Source: Pseudomonas sp. 8Z (lineage in GTDB: Bacteria; Pseudomonadota; Gammaproteobacteria; Pseudomonadales; Pseudomonadaceae). Taken from it: a DNA stretch of 64,000 nucleotides. The notes below the pieces were generated by a model. It made no database searches, was not told the origin of the DNA, and was given only the letters and a program-made list of their open reading frames with translations. This document shows positions 54,232-62,926 of the stretch, piece by piece (positions within the stretch are counted from its first letter, which is position 1; each line of letters opens with the position of its first letter). The stretch is from positions 596,317 through 660,316 of the forward strand of contig NZ_LR733824.1 in the NCBI RefSeq assembly GCF_902506535.1, written 5' to 3'. A program made the translations under genes and the position numbers.

Positions 54232-56145
54232 ATGCGACTGTTCAATCTGCCCCTGCTGGGGCTCTGTATCACCCTGGCCGCGTGCCAGAGTAACGAGGCG
54301 CCGCAGGCCGCTGCCGCTGCGCCTGCGCTGACCATCAGCGATCATCTGATCGCCACTGAAAACACCCAGTGGCTGGCGCCGCTGCCGTTTCTGGGCGGTG
54401 CCGAACGCTTGCAGATCAGCGCCAAGAGCCTGCAGTTGATCGATCAAGACGGGCAGGTCGTCAGTGAACTGCCGGGGCGTTTCGCCGCGCTCGACCATCG
54501 CGCCGACGTCGAGGGCGTGCTGGTCGCCACTGTCGACAAGAAACGCCAGCAAGCCCTGCTGACAAGGCTCGACGGGCAGCGGCAATGGAGCGCGCCGCGC
54601 TACCTGCCCAAGACCGATTTCGCCATCGAGGGGCTGTGTTTGTATCGCGATGAGGCGCGCAATGACTTGCTGTTTCTGGTCGGCGAGGAGGGTATTGGCG
54701 AGCAGTGGCTGGTGGCCGAGCGCGGCCAGCCCCTGGCGCAGGCGCGGCGCGTGCGTGCTTTGAGCTTGCCGCCGAGCAGCAGCCGCTGCCAGGTCGACGA
54801 CCGTTCGGCCAGCCTCTACGTCAACGAAGAGGGCGTGGGGCTGTGGCGCTACGAGGCGGGCGCCGAAGCCCCCTTGCAGCGTGAACCCGTGGAAATGGTC
54901 ACGCCGTTCGGTGCGCTGCAGGCATCTGCCGATGGCATGGCGGTGCTGCCTGATGCCTTGTTGCTGCTCGATGCCCACGCCGCCAATCTGCACCTGTTCC
55001 AGCGCCACGCCGAGCAGTGGCAGCGTGCCGGTGTACTCAGCCTGGCCAGCCTCGACAAGCCCGAGGGCATCAGCGCGCGGGCTTCGGCGCAAGGCCTCGA
55101 CCTGCTGCTGGTCGACGAACAGGGCGCCCGCAGCGCCTCGCTGAACTGGCAACCGCACAAGAGCCCTGCGCCGCCGCTGATCCCGATGCTCACGCCGCAG
55201 GTGCAAACCGACGTGGCGCCGAGCCTGGGCGATGCCGCCGATGATCCGGCGATCTGGGTCAACCCGACTCACCCCGAGCGCAGTCGTGTGCTAGGCACCG
55301 ACAAGCAGGGCGGCTTGCTGGTCTATGACCTGGCCGGCAAGCAGGTGCAGGACTTACGCGTCGGGCGCCTGAACAATGTCGACCTGCGCCCAGGTTTTAC
55401 CCTGGGTAGCCGCCAGGTCGATCTGGCTGTGGCCAGCAACCGAGATACCAACAGCCTGCACCTGTTCGCCATCGACCGCAGCAGCGGCGTGCTTGCCGAC
55501 ATCGGCCAGGTCGCCACGCCGCTCAAGGAAATCTACGGCCTGTGCCTGTTCCAGAATCGCGACGGCGCCATCGATGCCATCGTCAACGACAAGGACGGCA
55601 CCTTCCTGCAATACCGCTTGAGCGGCACGCATGGCAAGGCTCGCGGCGAGCTGCTGCGGCGCTTCAACACTGCCAGCCAACCCGAGGGCTGCGTTGCCGA
55701 TGACCGCAATCAGCGCCTGTACATCGGCGAGGAAGACGTAGCGGTGTGGGCGCTGGATGCCCGCGCCGAGGCGCCAGCCACTTTCACCCAGGTGATCGCC
55801 GTGGGTGGCCCGCTCAAGGACGACATCGAAGGCTTGGGCCTCTATCACGGCGACACGCGCGACTACCTGGTGATCTCCAGTCAGGGCAACGACAGCTACG
55901 TGGTGGTCGAGGCGCAGGCGCCGTATCGGCTGCGCGGCAGTTTTCGCATCGGCCTCAATGCCGCACGCGGCATCGACGGCGCTTCGGAAACCGACGGCCT
56001 AGACATCAGCTCCGCCAACCTCGGCGGCCCATGGAGCAAGGGGCTGCTGGTTGTACAGGACGGTCGCAAGCGCATGCCCGAAGACAACCAGAACTACAAA
56101 TACGTGCCCTGGACAGCGGTTGCCGCCGCGCTGGGGCTGGAGTGA
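54232..56145 (+). CDS. Lipoprotein beta-propeller phytase with tandem domains
   Basis: A 637-residue lipoprotein (lipobox TLAAC, C18) of the beta-propeller phytase family. The complete C-terminal domain (about 320-637) has the phytase signatures DDPAIWVNPTHPERSRVLGT, GLLVYDLAGKQVQDLRVGR, NNVDLRPGF, and DIEGLGLYHG; the N-terminal half (about 30-310) looks like an incomplete or diverged propeller. Tandem-domain BPPs are known in soil bacteria. The enzyme releases phosphate from calcium phytate. It is probably anchored in the outer membrane next to the receptor. Confidence 0.88.
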   Translation: MRLFNLPLLGLCITLAACQSNEAPQAAAAAPALTISDHLIATENTQWLAPLPFLGGAERLQISAKSLQLIDQDGQVVSELPGRFAALDHRADVEGVLVATVDKKRQQALLTRLDGQRQWSAPRYLPKTDFAIEGLCLYRDEARNDLLFLVGEEGIGEQWLVAERGQPLAQARRVRALSLPPSSSRCQVDDRSASLYVNEEGVGLWRYEAGAEAPLQREPVEMVTPFGALQASADGMAVLPDALLLLDAHAANLHLFQRHAEQWQRAGVLSLASLDKPEGISARASAQGLDLLLVDEQGARSASLNWQPHKSPAPPLIPMLTPQVQTDVAPSLGDAADDPAIWVNPTHPERSRVLGTDKQGGLLVYDLAGKQVQDLRVGRLNNVDLRPGFTLGSRQVDLAVASNRDTNSLHLFAIDRSSGVLADIGQVATPLKEIYGLCLFQNRDGAIDAIVNDKDGTFLQYRLSGTHGKARGELLRRFNTASQPEGCVADDRNQRLYIGEEDVAVWALDARAEAPATFTQVIAVGGPLKDDIEGLGLYHGDTRDYLVISSQGNDSYVVVEAQAPYRLRGSFRIGLNAARGIDGASETDGLDISSANLGGPWSKGLLVVQDGRKRMPEDNQNYKYVPWTAVAAALGLE

Positions 56146-56230
56146 GACGAGCGGCGTTGCACCTGTCATCGGTATGCAACGTCGCGGTTTTCCAATGAGA
56201 GCCCGAGGGCTCAAGCCATTGAAGGAAAGC

Positions 56231-56950
56231 ATGATGCAAAACCAAGCCCATTTCGAACACATGACCATCTGGGGACTGATCAGTGATGCCAGCATCGTCG
56301 TACAGGTGGTGATGCTCTGCCTGCTGCTGGCCTCGTTGCTCAGTTGGTATCTGATCGTCCAGCGCGGCGCGGTGCTGCGCCGCAGCGAGCAAATGGCCAA
56401 GGCCTTCCTCAAGCGTTTTCGCACCGATGAAATCAGCGCCCTGTACCGCGAAGGCAGCCAACAAGAGCTGCCAAACGATGCCGCCCTGCAGCGTATCTTC
56501 CTGGCGGGTTACCAGAGCTTCAGCCAACTGCAGCCCTATGCCGCTGGCAGCCCGGACAGCGTGCTCGACGGCGTTGAACGCAGCCTGGCGGTGGCCATCG
56601 CCGAGCAGGAAGAACGTCTGGAAAAGGGCCTGCCGTTTCTCGCCACCGTCGGTTCGGTGAGTCCCTATATCGGCCTGTTCGGCACCGTGTGGGGGATCAT
56701 GAATTCCTTCCTCGGCTTGTCCCAGGTGCAGCAGGCGACGTTGTCCACCGTGGCGCCGGGCATCGCCGAAGCACTGATCGCCACCGCCATCGGCCTGTTC
56801 GCGGCGATCCCGGCGGTGATGGCCTACAACCGCTTCTCGGCGCGCAGCCAGACGCTCATTGCCCGCTATTACGCCTTCGGCAACGAGCTGCAGGGCCGTC
56901 TGCATCGCCGCCTCAATGGCGCGGCGCCGAACGTCGCCGCCGCAGCCTGA
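56231..56950 (+). CDS. TolQ/ExbB-family proton channel protein
   Basis: A 239-residue MotA/TolQ/ExbB-type protein with three helices: VVMLCLLLASLLSWYLI near 28, then the conserved pair with GLFGTVWGIMNSFLGL near 150 and IGLFAAIPAVMAYNRFS near 195. It resembles TolQ more than ExbB (VGSVSPYIGLFGTVWGIM). It heads a three-gene unit with a TolR-like protein and a TonB-like protein, following the phytase gene by 86 bases. It likely energises the receptor. The Met at 56231 follows GGAAAG; 56234 is an alternative. Confidence 0.9.
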   Translation: MMQNQAHFEHMTIWGLISDASIVVQVVMLCLLLASLLSWYLIVQRGAVLRRSEQMAKAFLKRFRTDEISALYREGSQQELPNDAALQRIFLAGYQSFSQLQPYAAGSPDSVLDGVERSLAVAIAEQEERLEKGLPFLATVGSVSPYIGLFGTVWGIMNSFLGLSQVQQATLSTVAPGIAEALIATAIGLFAAIPAVMAYNRFSARSQTLIARYYAFGNELQGRLHRRLNGAAPNVAAAA

Positions 56951-56963
56951 GGAGGATCGCACG

Positions 56964-57407
56964 ATGCTGGTTCGACCGACGCACAAGCACGGCCTGAAGG
57001 CCGAAATGAATGTGGTGCCTTATATCGACGTGATGCTGGTGCTGCTGGTGATCTTCATGGTCACCGCGCCGATGCTGGTGCAGGGCGTGCAGATCGAGCT
57101 GCCCAAGGTGGCCGCCGAGGCGCTGCCGACGCCGGGTGAGCAGCGCATCGTCACCCTCTCGGTGAAAGCCGATGGCAGCTTCTACTGGAACCTGGGCAGC
57201 GAGGTGAACATCGAGGCGCAGACCGACAGCGCCGTGGACAAAGACGAAATGCGCGAGAAGATCGCCGCTTTGGTCGCCGCCAGGCCCGATACCCAGGTGT
57301 ATGTGCGCGCCGATCAGCATGCCGATTACGCCGCCGTGGTGGCCGGTATCGCCGAGCTGCAGCGCGGCGGCGTCAGCCACCTGGGCCTTATCACCGAGGC
57401 GCCCTGA
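56964..57407 (+). CDS. TolR/ExbD-family protein
   Basis: A 147-residue TolR-type protein. The single N-terminal helix holds the conserved proton-site aspartate in PYIDVMLVLLVIFMVTAP (D23 region). The periplasmic domain follows, with RADQHADYAAVVAGIAELQ. SD GGAGGA precedes the ATG at 56964, 13 bases after the tolQ-like stop. It stops 1 base before the tonB-like start. It forms the stator with the TolQ-like protein. Start upstream at 56859 is not supported. Confidence 0.92.
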   Translation: MLVRPTHKHGLKAEMNVVPYIDVMLVLLVIFMVTAPMLVQGVQIELPKVAAEALPTPGEQRIVTLSVKADGSFYWNLGSEVNIEAQTDSAVDKDEMREKIAALVAARPDTQVYVRADQHADYAAVVAGIAELQRGGVSHLGLITEAP

Positions 57408-57408
57408 A

Positions 57409-58236
57409 ATGAGCAGCCTGACCCTGGAGATGCCCGCGTCCACTGCAGTCTGGCCGGCCTGGCGTGAACATGGCGTTGCCTTTGGCGTGGCGCTGGCCCT
57501 GCATGTTGGCCTGGCTTATGTGCTGTTCAGCCTGAGCCAGCCAATCACGCTGCCTACGCCCGTGGCCAAGGTGTTGACCACGCAACTGATTACCTTGCCT
57601 GCGCCTGTGCCACCAACCCCGGAGCCCGTCGCGATGCAGCCGCCTGTTCCCGCTCCGGCACCAGCACCGGCGCCCATACCTGAGCCGATAGTTGCCGCGC
57701 CGCCGCTGGAACAGGCCGATCTGGCCTTCAAACGGATGGAACAGCAGCGTGAGGAAAAGGTGCAGAAGCAGGCGCGTGAACGCCAGCAGCGCCGGGAAGA
57801 GGCGCAGCGCCAGGAACGACTGGCACGTGAAGCGCGCGCCCGAGAAGAACAGGCGCGTCAGGCGCAGCTCAAGGCGCAGCAACTGGCCCAGGCGCGCCAG
57901 GCCGCAGCCGAACGCCAGGCCGCGCAGGATGCCGCCGCCGCTGCCCGTGCCGAAGCCGAGGCGGCCAGTCGGCAATATCTGCCCATCGCCAAGCAGGCGC
58001 CGGACTACCCGGCCAAAGCGCTGCAACGCAGGATCGAGGGCGAATGCACCGTGGCCTACACGGTCAATGCCGCGGGCCGGGTGGAAGATCCGCGCGTGGT
58101 CGGCGACTGCCACCCACTGTTCGTCAAACCCTCGCTGGCGGCGGCCAAGACCTTTCGTTATCAGCCGCGCGTGGTCAACGGCCATGCCGTGGCCGTGGCC
58201 AACGTGAAAAACACCTTCAGCTACACGATTCAGTGA
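57409..58236 (+). CDS. TonB-like protein with TolA-like coiled-coil linker
   Basis: A 275-residue protein: N-terminal helix (FGVALALHVGLAYVLFSLSQ), a Pro/Val-rich stretch (about 65-100, PAPAPAPAPIPEP), a long Glu/Arg/Gln/Ala coiled coil (about 105-205), and a TonB C-terminal domain (about 210-275; YPAKALQRRIEGECTVAYTV, DPRVVGDCHPLFV). The coiled-coil middle resembles TolA, while the end is TonB. It is the last gene of the receptor-phytase-TolQ-TolR-TonB unit. Two cysteines in the C-terminal domain could pair. Confidence 0.9.
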   Translation: MSSLTLEMPASTAVWPAWREHGVAFGVALALHVGLAYVLFSLSQPITLPTPVAKVLTTQLITLPAPVPPTPEPVAMQPPVPAPAPAPAPIPEPIVAAPPLEQADLAFKRMEQQREEKVQKQARERQQRREEAQRQERLAREARAREEQARQAQLKAQQLAQARQAAAERQAAQDAAAAARAEAEAASRQYLPIAKQAPDYPAKALQRRIEGECTVAYTVNAAGRVEDPRVVGDCHPLFVKPSLAAAKTFRYQPRVVNGHAVAVANVKNTFSYTIQ

Positions 58237-58254
58237 GGTCGACGATGATCGCGG

Positions 58255-59346
58255 CTACTGCCCGTGCGGCAGGAAGAAGCGGCCAATGACCGGCAGATGG
58301 TCGGAGATCGACAGCGTGTCGTGCTGGCGAACCTGGCTGCTGAAGGGCGTCAGTTGCTGGCTGTAGAACAGATAGTCGAGGGTGCGATCCGGGCCGCTGG
58401 CCGCCGGGTCGTTGGGGAAGTGGGTGTACCACTGCGCCTGCTCGCTACCATTGGCCTGCGACAGGCTGGGGATCATCGGGTAGCGGCTGGCCAGAGCCAG
58501 CAACTCACTGTCGGCGGTGTACCAGCCGCGTTGGCTTGGCGGCAGATGCTCAAACTGACCGGGCGGCAGCAGGTTAAGGTCGCCGCCGAGCAGCCAGGGC
58601 GCGTCCGTTTTCTGCAATTGCTGCAGCAGCTCATCGGTCATCGCCACCTGGCGCTGCATGGTGTCATCGCCCTGGGCGAAGGCATCGAAGTGCGTGTTGA
58701 TGGCCACCAGCTCGCCGCCGCCACGGATCGGCAGGTAACTGACCAGCAGCGCGCGCTTGAGCTGGAATAAATGGCTGATCGGATTGCTGGGCGGCTCCGG
58801 CAGTTGCAGGCGCTCGGCGCGGGCGATCTGGAAGCGGCTCAGGGTGGCCAGCTTCATGCCGACGCTGCCGAGAATATGCGGGTGCGGGACGAAGCCCGCC
58901 TTCCAATAGAGGGCCTGGCTGGCGCAGGGATAAAGGTCGCCCAGGCGCTCTTGTAGCAGGGCGAGCTGATCCTGATAGTCGCTGGCGCGTGCTCCGTCGT
59001 GCACCTCCTGCAGCAGCACCACATCGGGCTTTTCATCCAGCAGGATGCGTACCACCTCATCGAGGGTGGTGGCCAGATCCTCACTGCTCGGGCGCTCGTC
59101 CGGGCCATCGCCACCGGGCAGGTCATACCAGAACACATAGTGCTTGCCCGCCAGGTACTGCACGTTCCAGGTCATCACCTTGAGCGCCTGGCCCGGCTGT
59201 AGCGGCGGCACCTGGCCGTTGCAGGCACTCGGCGCCTGCTCGCGCGCTTGCGGCTGCCAGGTCAGTGCATAAATCAGCGCACACAACGCGCCGAGCAGCA
59301 GCACCAGAGTGAGTGCGAACAGGCGGGCAAAGCGAGGCAAGGACAT
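58255..59346 (-). CDS. Endonuclease/exonuclease/phosphatase-family protein
   Basis: A 363-residue EEP-fold hydrolase with an N-terminal membrane anchor (LFALTLVLLLGALCALIYAL). The catalytic elements are KVMTWNVQYLAG (Asn), DVVLLQEVHDG (Glu), INTHFDA, LLGGDLNLLPPG (Asp-Asn), and ISDHLPVIGRF (Asp-His). The fold covers nucleases, sphingomyelinases and phosphatases; the exact substrate is not clear. Membrane-anchored and probably periplasmic. It ends 18 bases from the tonB-like stop, convergent. A role in phosphate release beside the phytase is speculative. Confidence 0.82.
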   Translation of the reverse strand: MSLPRFARLFALTLVLLLGALCALIYALTWQPQAREQAPSACNGQVPPLQPGQALKVMTWNVQYLAGKHYVFWYDLPGGDGPDERPSSEDLATTLDEVVRILLDEKPDVVLLQEVHDGARASDYQDQLALLQERLGDLYPCASQALYWKAGFVPHPHILGSVGMKLATLSRFQIARAERLQLPEPPSNPISHLFQLKRALLVSYLPIRGGGELVAINTHFDAFAQGDDTMQRQVAMTDELLQQLQKTDAPWLLGGDLNLLPPGQFEHLPPSQRGWYTADSELLALASRYPMIPSLSQANGSEQAQWYTHFPNDPAASGPDRTLDYLFYSQQLTPFSSQVRQHDTLSISDHLPVIGRFFLPHGQ

Positions 59347-59468
59347 GGCAGTGGCGACGACTATGCTGGGAAGGTGGCGAGGATACCCGAGCGCGAGGCT
59401 GTGGCCCAGGCTGGGGCAATCTGGCATGTTCATGCTGTAGGCAGACAGGGTTGAAGGGGAGTGCGCAG

Positions 59469-60305
59469 ATGCATCGCAAAGTATTCGCCAACAAGGTCTT
59501 CGAACGCAAAGTGGTGCTGGTCACGGGCGGCTGTGCCGGTATCGGACGTGCGCTGGTCATGCGGATGGCCCAGGCCGGTGCGCGCCTGGTCATCCTCGAC
59601 CTCGACCAAGCCGCGCTCGATAGCCTGGTGCAGCACCTGGCCGACCACCACAATGCCGAGGCGCTCGGCCTGCTCTGCGACGTGGCTGACGCCGCTGCGG
59701 TGCAACGCGCGGTGGCGCTGACGATCGAGCACTTCGGCGGCATCGACGTACTGGTCAACAATGCTGGCGTCACCCACCGCAGCGCCTTCGCCGACACCCG
59801 CCAGGAGGTGTTTCAGCGGATCATGGCAGTCAACTACTTCGGCGCCCTGCATTGCACCCAGGCGGCCCTGCCCAGCCTCATCGCCCGCAGCGGCCAAATC
59901 ATCGTACTCAGTTCACTGTCGGGCATCGCCCCGTTGCTCTACCGCAGCGCCTACAACGCCAGCAAGCATGCCCTGCATGGCCTGTTCGAAACCCTGCGCT
60001 ACGAACTCAAGGGCTCGGGCGTGAACGTCATGCTGGTGTGCCCCGGCTTCACCGCCACCGACCTGCGCAAGAACGCCCTGGTCGGCGACGGCTCGGTGGC
60101 GGCGCAGCCTGCACTGGCGATGGGCAAAGTGGCCTCGCCACAAGACGTCGCCGAAGCGATCTACCACGGCGCGCTCAAGCGCAAGCGCCTGCTGGTACTG
60201 TCCAACGTCGACTGGCGTGCGCGGGTGCTGGCGCGCTTCTTCCCAAGACTGTTCGAGCGAGCGCTGCTGCCGCGTTTGTCCGGGCTCAAACCGTCGCGCT
60301 CCTGA
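59469..60305 (+). CDS. Short-chain dehydrogenase/reductase
   Basis: A 278-residue SDR starting MHRKVFANKVFERKVVLVTG. The NAD(P)-binding glycine motif VTGGCAGIGRALV, the NNAG motif VLVNNAGVTHRS, and the catalytic Ser-Tyr-Lys with YRSAYNASKHAL are complete. The C-terminal hydrophobic or basic tail (RARVLARFFPRLFERALLPR) may touch the membrane. Substrate unknown. It is the last backbone gene before the cassette array. Confidence 0.9.
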   Translation: MHRKVFANKVFERKVVLVTGGCAGIGRALVMRMAQAGARLVILDLDQAALDSLVQHLADHHNAEALGLLCDVADAAAVQRAVALTIEHFGGIDVLVNNAGVTHRSAFADTRQEVFQRIMAVNYFGALHCTQAALPSLIARSGQIIVLSSLSGIAPLLYRSAYNASKHALHGLFETLRYELKGSGVNVMLVCPGFTATDLRKNALVGDGSVAAQPALAMGKVASPQDVAEAIYHGALKRKRLLVLSNVDWRARVLARFFPRLFERALLPRLSGLKPSRS

Positions 60306-60667
60306 ATGTGCGTAAGACTGCTTGATGCGGGCGTGGCCCGTTTATGTGCAGGTGGCTCTGCTGCACGTTATGACATGCCGTGCTTGTTGCGGCTGCCCTG
60401 GGGGTCGCCTTTGTGCGAGTTAAGGCTTTCGCCAGCAAGTAGCGAGCAGGCACAGCAAACGGCGGATGGGAAAGCGCCATCCATCGACGCTGTACCCAGC
60501 GCCATGCTGGAGCAAAAAGAAGAGGTCAAGCGAATACGTTGGCAAGTCAGTTGAGGCGCGATAAGGTATTGATTTAAATAGATTTGCTTTGTGGTGGGAA
60601 TGACGATGGTGCGGAGTTAGATGGAAGGCTCTACTATCGCGTTAGTACCGCCTTCCATCTAATCACT
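60306..60667. other. Gap between the SDR gene and the first cassette
   Basis: No gene is supported. A perfect 13-bp inverted repeat, TTAGATGGAAGGC (60617-60629) and GCCTTCCATCTAA (60650-60662), with a 20-base loop lies just before the first cassette junction. It is not an ordinary attC, since no GCCTAAC lies upstream. No integrase gene is seen. It might be an attI remnant or a terminator. Confidence 0.5.
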
Positions 60668-60674
60668 GTTAGGC
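60668..60674 (+). other. Integron recombination core GTTAGGC, left cassette boundary
   Basis: GTTAGGC is the same core that ends both downstream attC sites. It opens the first cassette 27 bases before its ATG. It marks either an attI junction or the end of a lost attC. Confidence 0.6.
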
Positions 60675-60700
60675 ATCAAAACAAACCATACGAGGAACGC

Positions 60701-61204
60701 ATGAAAAAACCTTTGCTATTAATTGCCGGCGCAATTGCGTTTATAGCAACAATATTCTTTTCGCCACTTATCTTCCTATGGTTAACCCTATTAGGGCTTT
60801 GGCTATTCTATCTAATGTTTCGCGGAGCAATATACCGGTTGAATCACGGAAAAACCGAGCTAGAAGCACTCATTGAGGCACAAGACCAGAAATACAACAC
60901 AAAATTCTCTACCAATAAACTGGGCTTCGGTACATTCTCAACCGGATATATTTGTTTTGATGCAGAAAATAAAAAAATCCTACTAATAAAATCCAAAGAC
61001 AATATAAAAATTGTCGATTACCAATACATGAAATCCTGGCAACTCCATTACACCGAAGTATCAAAAAACGGTGTGCTTTCACACAGAGATGTACACTTCC
61101 AATTTTCTACGACCGACATAAACAATCCAACCGTGCGCATAGGCGTCCCATCCAAACGCTTTGGCGAAGACTGGAATAACAGACTAGATATAATATTTGG
61201 CTGA
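60701..61204 (+). CDS. Cassette gene 1: membrane protein of unknown function
   Basis: A 167-residue AT-rich gene, unlike the GC-rich backbone. Two N-terminal helices (LLIAGAIAFIATIFFSPLIF and LWLTLLGLWLFYLMF) are followed by a soluble domain rich in strands (STGYICFDAENKKILLIKSK, then YTEVSKNGVLSHRDVHFQFS). SD GAGGAA precedes the ATG. The domain may resemble a PH-like or DUF4755-type fold, but I cannot confirm that. The stop ends on the first base of the IS target duplication, so the gene is intact. It lies directly behind the cassette boundary. Confidence 0.75.
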   Translation: MKKPLLLIAGAIAFIATIFFSPLIFLWLTLLGLWLFYLMFRGAIYRLNHGKTELEALIEAQDQKYNTKFSTNKLGFGTFSTGYICFDAENKKILLIKSKDNIKIVDYQYMKSWQLHYTEVSKNGVLSHRDVHFQFSTTDINNPTVRIGVPSKRFGEDWNNRLDIIFG

Positions 61205-61246
61205 CACGGTAATCCCCCCATTTTTAGTACCTGGCAGAAGTAGAGG

Positions 61247-62074
61247 TCAGGCCGCGAGGGCCAACTTCTGTTTGGGAGTGATACCTCCCAAGGCCATGTT
61301 TGGCCGTTCGTGATTGTATGTCCACACCCAGCGAGTTGCATGCTCCTGCACCTCGACGATGGACTCGAACAAGTAATGTCCCAGCCAGTCGTAACGCACC
61401 GTACGGTTGTAGCGTTCGACATAGGCGTTCTGCTGCGGATTGCCTGGTTGGATATGCTCCAGGCGGATGCCATGCTTTTCTGCCCAGAGAACGAGCTTGC
61501 TGCTGATGTATTCCGGGCCGTTGTCGCTGCGAATGGCTTGCGGCTTGCCGCGCCATTCGATGACTTGATCCAGTGCGCGCACTACTCGCTCCGTCGGCAG
61601 TGACAAGTCGATATCCATGGCCAGGGCTTCCCGGTTGAAGTCGTCGATCAGATTGAACAGGCGGAAGCTACGACCGTCGGCCAACTGGTCATGCATGAAA
61701 TCCATCGACCAGCAGTGATTGATCGCTTCTGGCACCGCCAGCGGTTCGGGCTTCTCCCGCACGATGCGTTTGCGCGGCTTGATCCGCAGGTTCAGCTCCA
61801 GCTCCCGATAGATCCGGTACACCCGCTTGTGATTCCAGCGATAACCTTTCACGTTGCGCAGGTACAGGAAGCACAGGCCGAAACCCCAGTTGCGCTGGTT
61901 GTGCGTGAGGCGAATCAGGTGGTCGGCAATCTCTGCATTCTCCGAAGACAACTGCGACTGGTAGCGATAGCAGGTGACGCTAACTCCGAAGGCCTGGCAC
62001 GCTAGCTTGATGCTGACTCGGCCCGAGCGAACTGCGCGCTGCGCCATCTCTCGACGCCGAGATGGCTTCACCAC
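61247..62074 (-). CDS. IS3-family transposase OrfB
   Basis: A 275-residue integrase-fold domain with the DDE triad: D in [10 protein letters not shown] in IRSDNGPEY, and E in [10 protein letters not shown]. The upstream HTH_21-like region ([20 protein letters not shown]) is present. OrfB is normally made as OrfAB by a -1 shift at A6G in the overlap with orfA (CTTTTTT at 62074-62080 on plus). Complete, so the element may still be mobile. Confidence 0.95.
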   Translation of the reverse strand: MVKPSRRREMAQRAVRSGRVSIKLACQAFGVSVTCYRYQSQLSSENAEIADHLIRLTHNQRNWGFGLCFLYLRNVKGYRWNHKRVYRIYRELELNLRIKPRKRIVREKPEPLAVPEAINHCWSMDFMHDQLADGRSFRLFNLIDDFNREALAMDIDLSLPTERVVRALDQVIEWRGKPQAIRSDNGPEYISSKLVLWAEKHGIRLEHIQPGNPQQNAYVERYNRTVRYDWLGHYLFESIVEVQEHATRWVWTYNHERPNMALGGITPKQKLALAA

Positions 62075-62334
62075 TTTTTTGCTATCGCTTCCTGAATGAT
62101 CTCGGCCTTTAGGCGCTCCTCGGCATACATCTTCTTAAGGCGACGGTTCTCCTCCTCCAGCTCACGCAGCCGGGTCATCAACGAGGCGTCCATGCCGCCG
62201 AACTTGGCGCGCCACTTATAGAAAGTCGCCGAGCTGATGCCATGCTCGCGGCACAGCTCGGGGACTGGGCTGCCGGCTTCGGCCTGCTTGAGGATGGCGA
62301 TGATCTGGCTGTCCGAAAAACGCGATGTCTTCAC
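62068..62334 (-). CDS. IS3-family OrfA
   Basis: An 88-residue protein with a helix-turn-helix ([20 protein letters not shown], then [13 protein letters not shown]) and a C-terminal leucine-zipper-like helix ([20 protein letters not shown]). It binds the ends and regulates transposition. It overlaps orfB by 7 bases with an A6G slip site at the junction. Confidence 0.94.
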   Translation of the reverse strand: MKTSRFSDSQIIAILKQAEAGSPVPELCREHGISSATFYKWRAKFGGMDASLMTRLRELEEENRRLKKMYAEERLKAEIIQEAIAKKW

Positions 62335-62433
62335 GCAAAATTTCCTTGATCCGATTAGGAGAAAATTCTACTTCTGACGAGTACTGATTTCAGTGGGGAT
62401 TACCACACTCAATCAAACATCAGCGTGTTGAAC

Positions 62434-62509
62434 GCCTAACAACTGGTTCAAATCGTTCGCTGCGCTCACTGGGACGGGCTAAAGCCCGCCCCTTAACCAA
62501 ACGTTAGGC
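62434..62509 (+). other. attC site 1 (76 bp)
   Basis: It runs from GCCTAAC to GTTAGGC with an internal palindrome (GGGACGGGCTAAAGCCCGCCCC) and TCGCTGCGCTCA in the loop. 76 bases with this core fits the conserved attC class of Pseudomonas chromosomal cassettes. It ends the first cassette, now split by the IS, and starts the second. Confidence 0.9.
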
Positions 62510-62521
62510 AATCAAGAAAGA

Positions 62522-62842
62522 ATGACCAACCTTGAATTAGTGGCCGCACTCAAAGCACTTCCAGATGAAGATCTGGCGTTGGTACTCGGAATGGTGCTCC
62601 CAGAGCGTAATCCGTTCTCTAAAGAGCCAGAAGTGGTTAGATCCAGAATGTTTCTTGGCATATACACGGAGTACACGGATGAAAGCTCAATTAGCATCGT
62701 GGCCTACCCAAAGGATGGCGAGCGCGGGCCTTATTGGGGCTTTTGCCAATCTACTGAGTCACCAATTTCAGGCATAAACTTCGTTTCTCCCCAGAAGCAA
62801 GCTATATCGCCTCTAGACGAAACAAGAATAAATCTTACATAG
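62522..62842 (+). CDS. Cassette gene 2: unknown small protein
   Basis: A 106-residue soluble protein starting MTNLELVAALKALPDEDLAL, 12 bases after the attC core. Its last base is the first base of attC 2. An N-terminal helical part is followed by strands (VRSRMFLGIYTEYTDESSIS, then GPYWGFCQSTESPIS). I recognise no family. AT-rich and typical of an integron cassette gene. There is no promoter of its own in view. Confidence 0.75.
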   Translation: MTNLELVAALKALPDEDLALVLGMVLPERNPFSKEPEVVRSRMFLGIYTEYTDESSISIVAYPKDGERGPYWGFCQSTESPISGINFVSPQKQAISPLDETRINLT

Positions 62843-62917
62843 CCTAACAACAGATTCAAATCGTTCGCTGCGCTCACTGGGACGGGCTAAAGCCCGCCCC
62901 TTAACCAAACGTTAGGC
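62842..62917 (+). other. attC site 2 (76 bp)
   Basis: It differs from attC 1 at only two positions near the left end (ACAGATT for ACTGGTT). The same GCCTAAC and GTTAGGC cores are present. Near-identity of neighbouring attC sites is the mark of one chromosomal cassette array. Confidence 0.9.
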
Positions 62918-62926
62918 AAATCAAAT

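Larger units (their letters stand above)
61208..62404. mobile_element. IS3-family element, IS407-like
   Basis: 1197 bases with imperfect terminal inverted repeats starting GGTAATCCCC and ending GGGGATTACC, and including AGAAGTAGA/TCTACTTCT. The 4-base target duplication ACAC flanks it (61204-61207, 62405-62408), as is common for the IS407 group. It carries orfA and orfB on the minus strand. It is inserted between the first cassette gene and its attC, so the cassette can be reconstructed. Confidence 0.92.

Noticed and set aside
60306..60554. 82-residue plus-strand frame after the SDR gene
   Set aside because: No SD, no family and no protein-like pattern; treated as intergenic.
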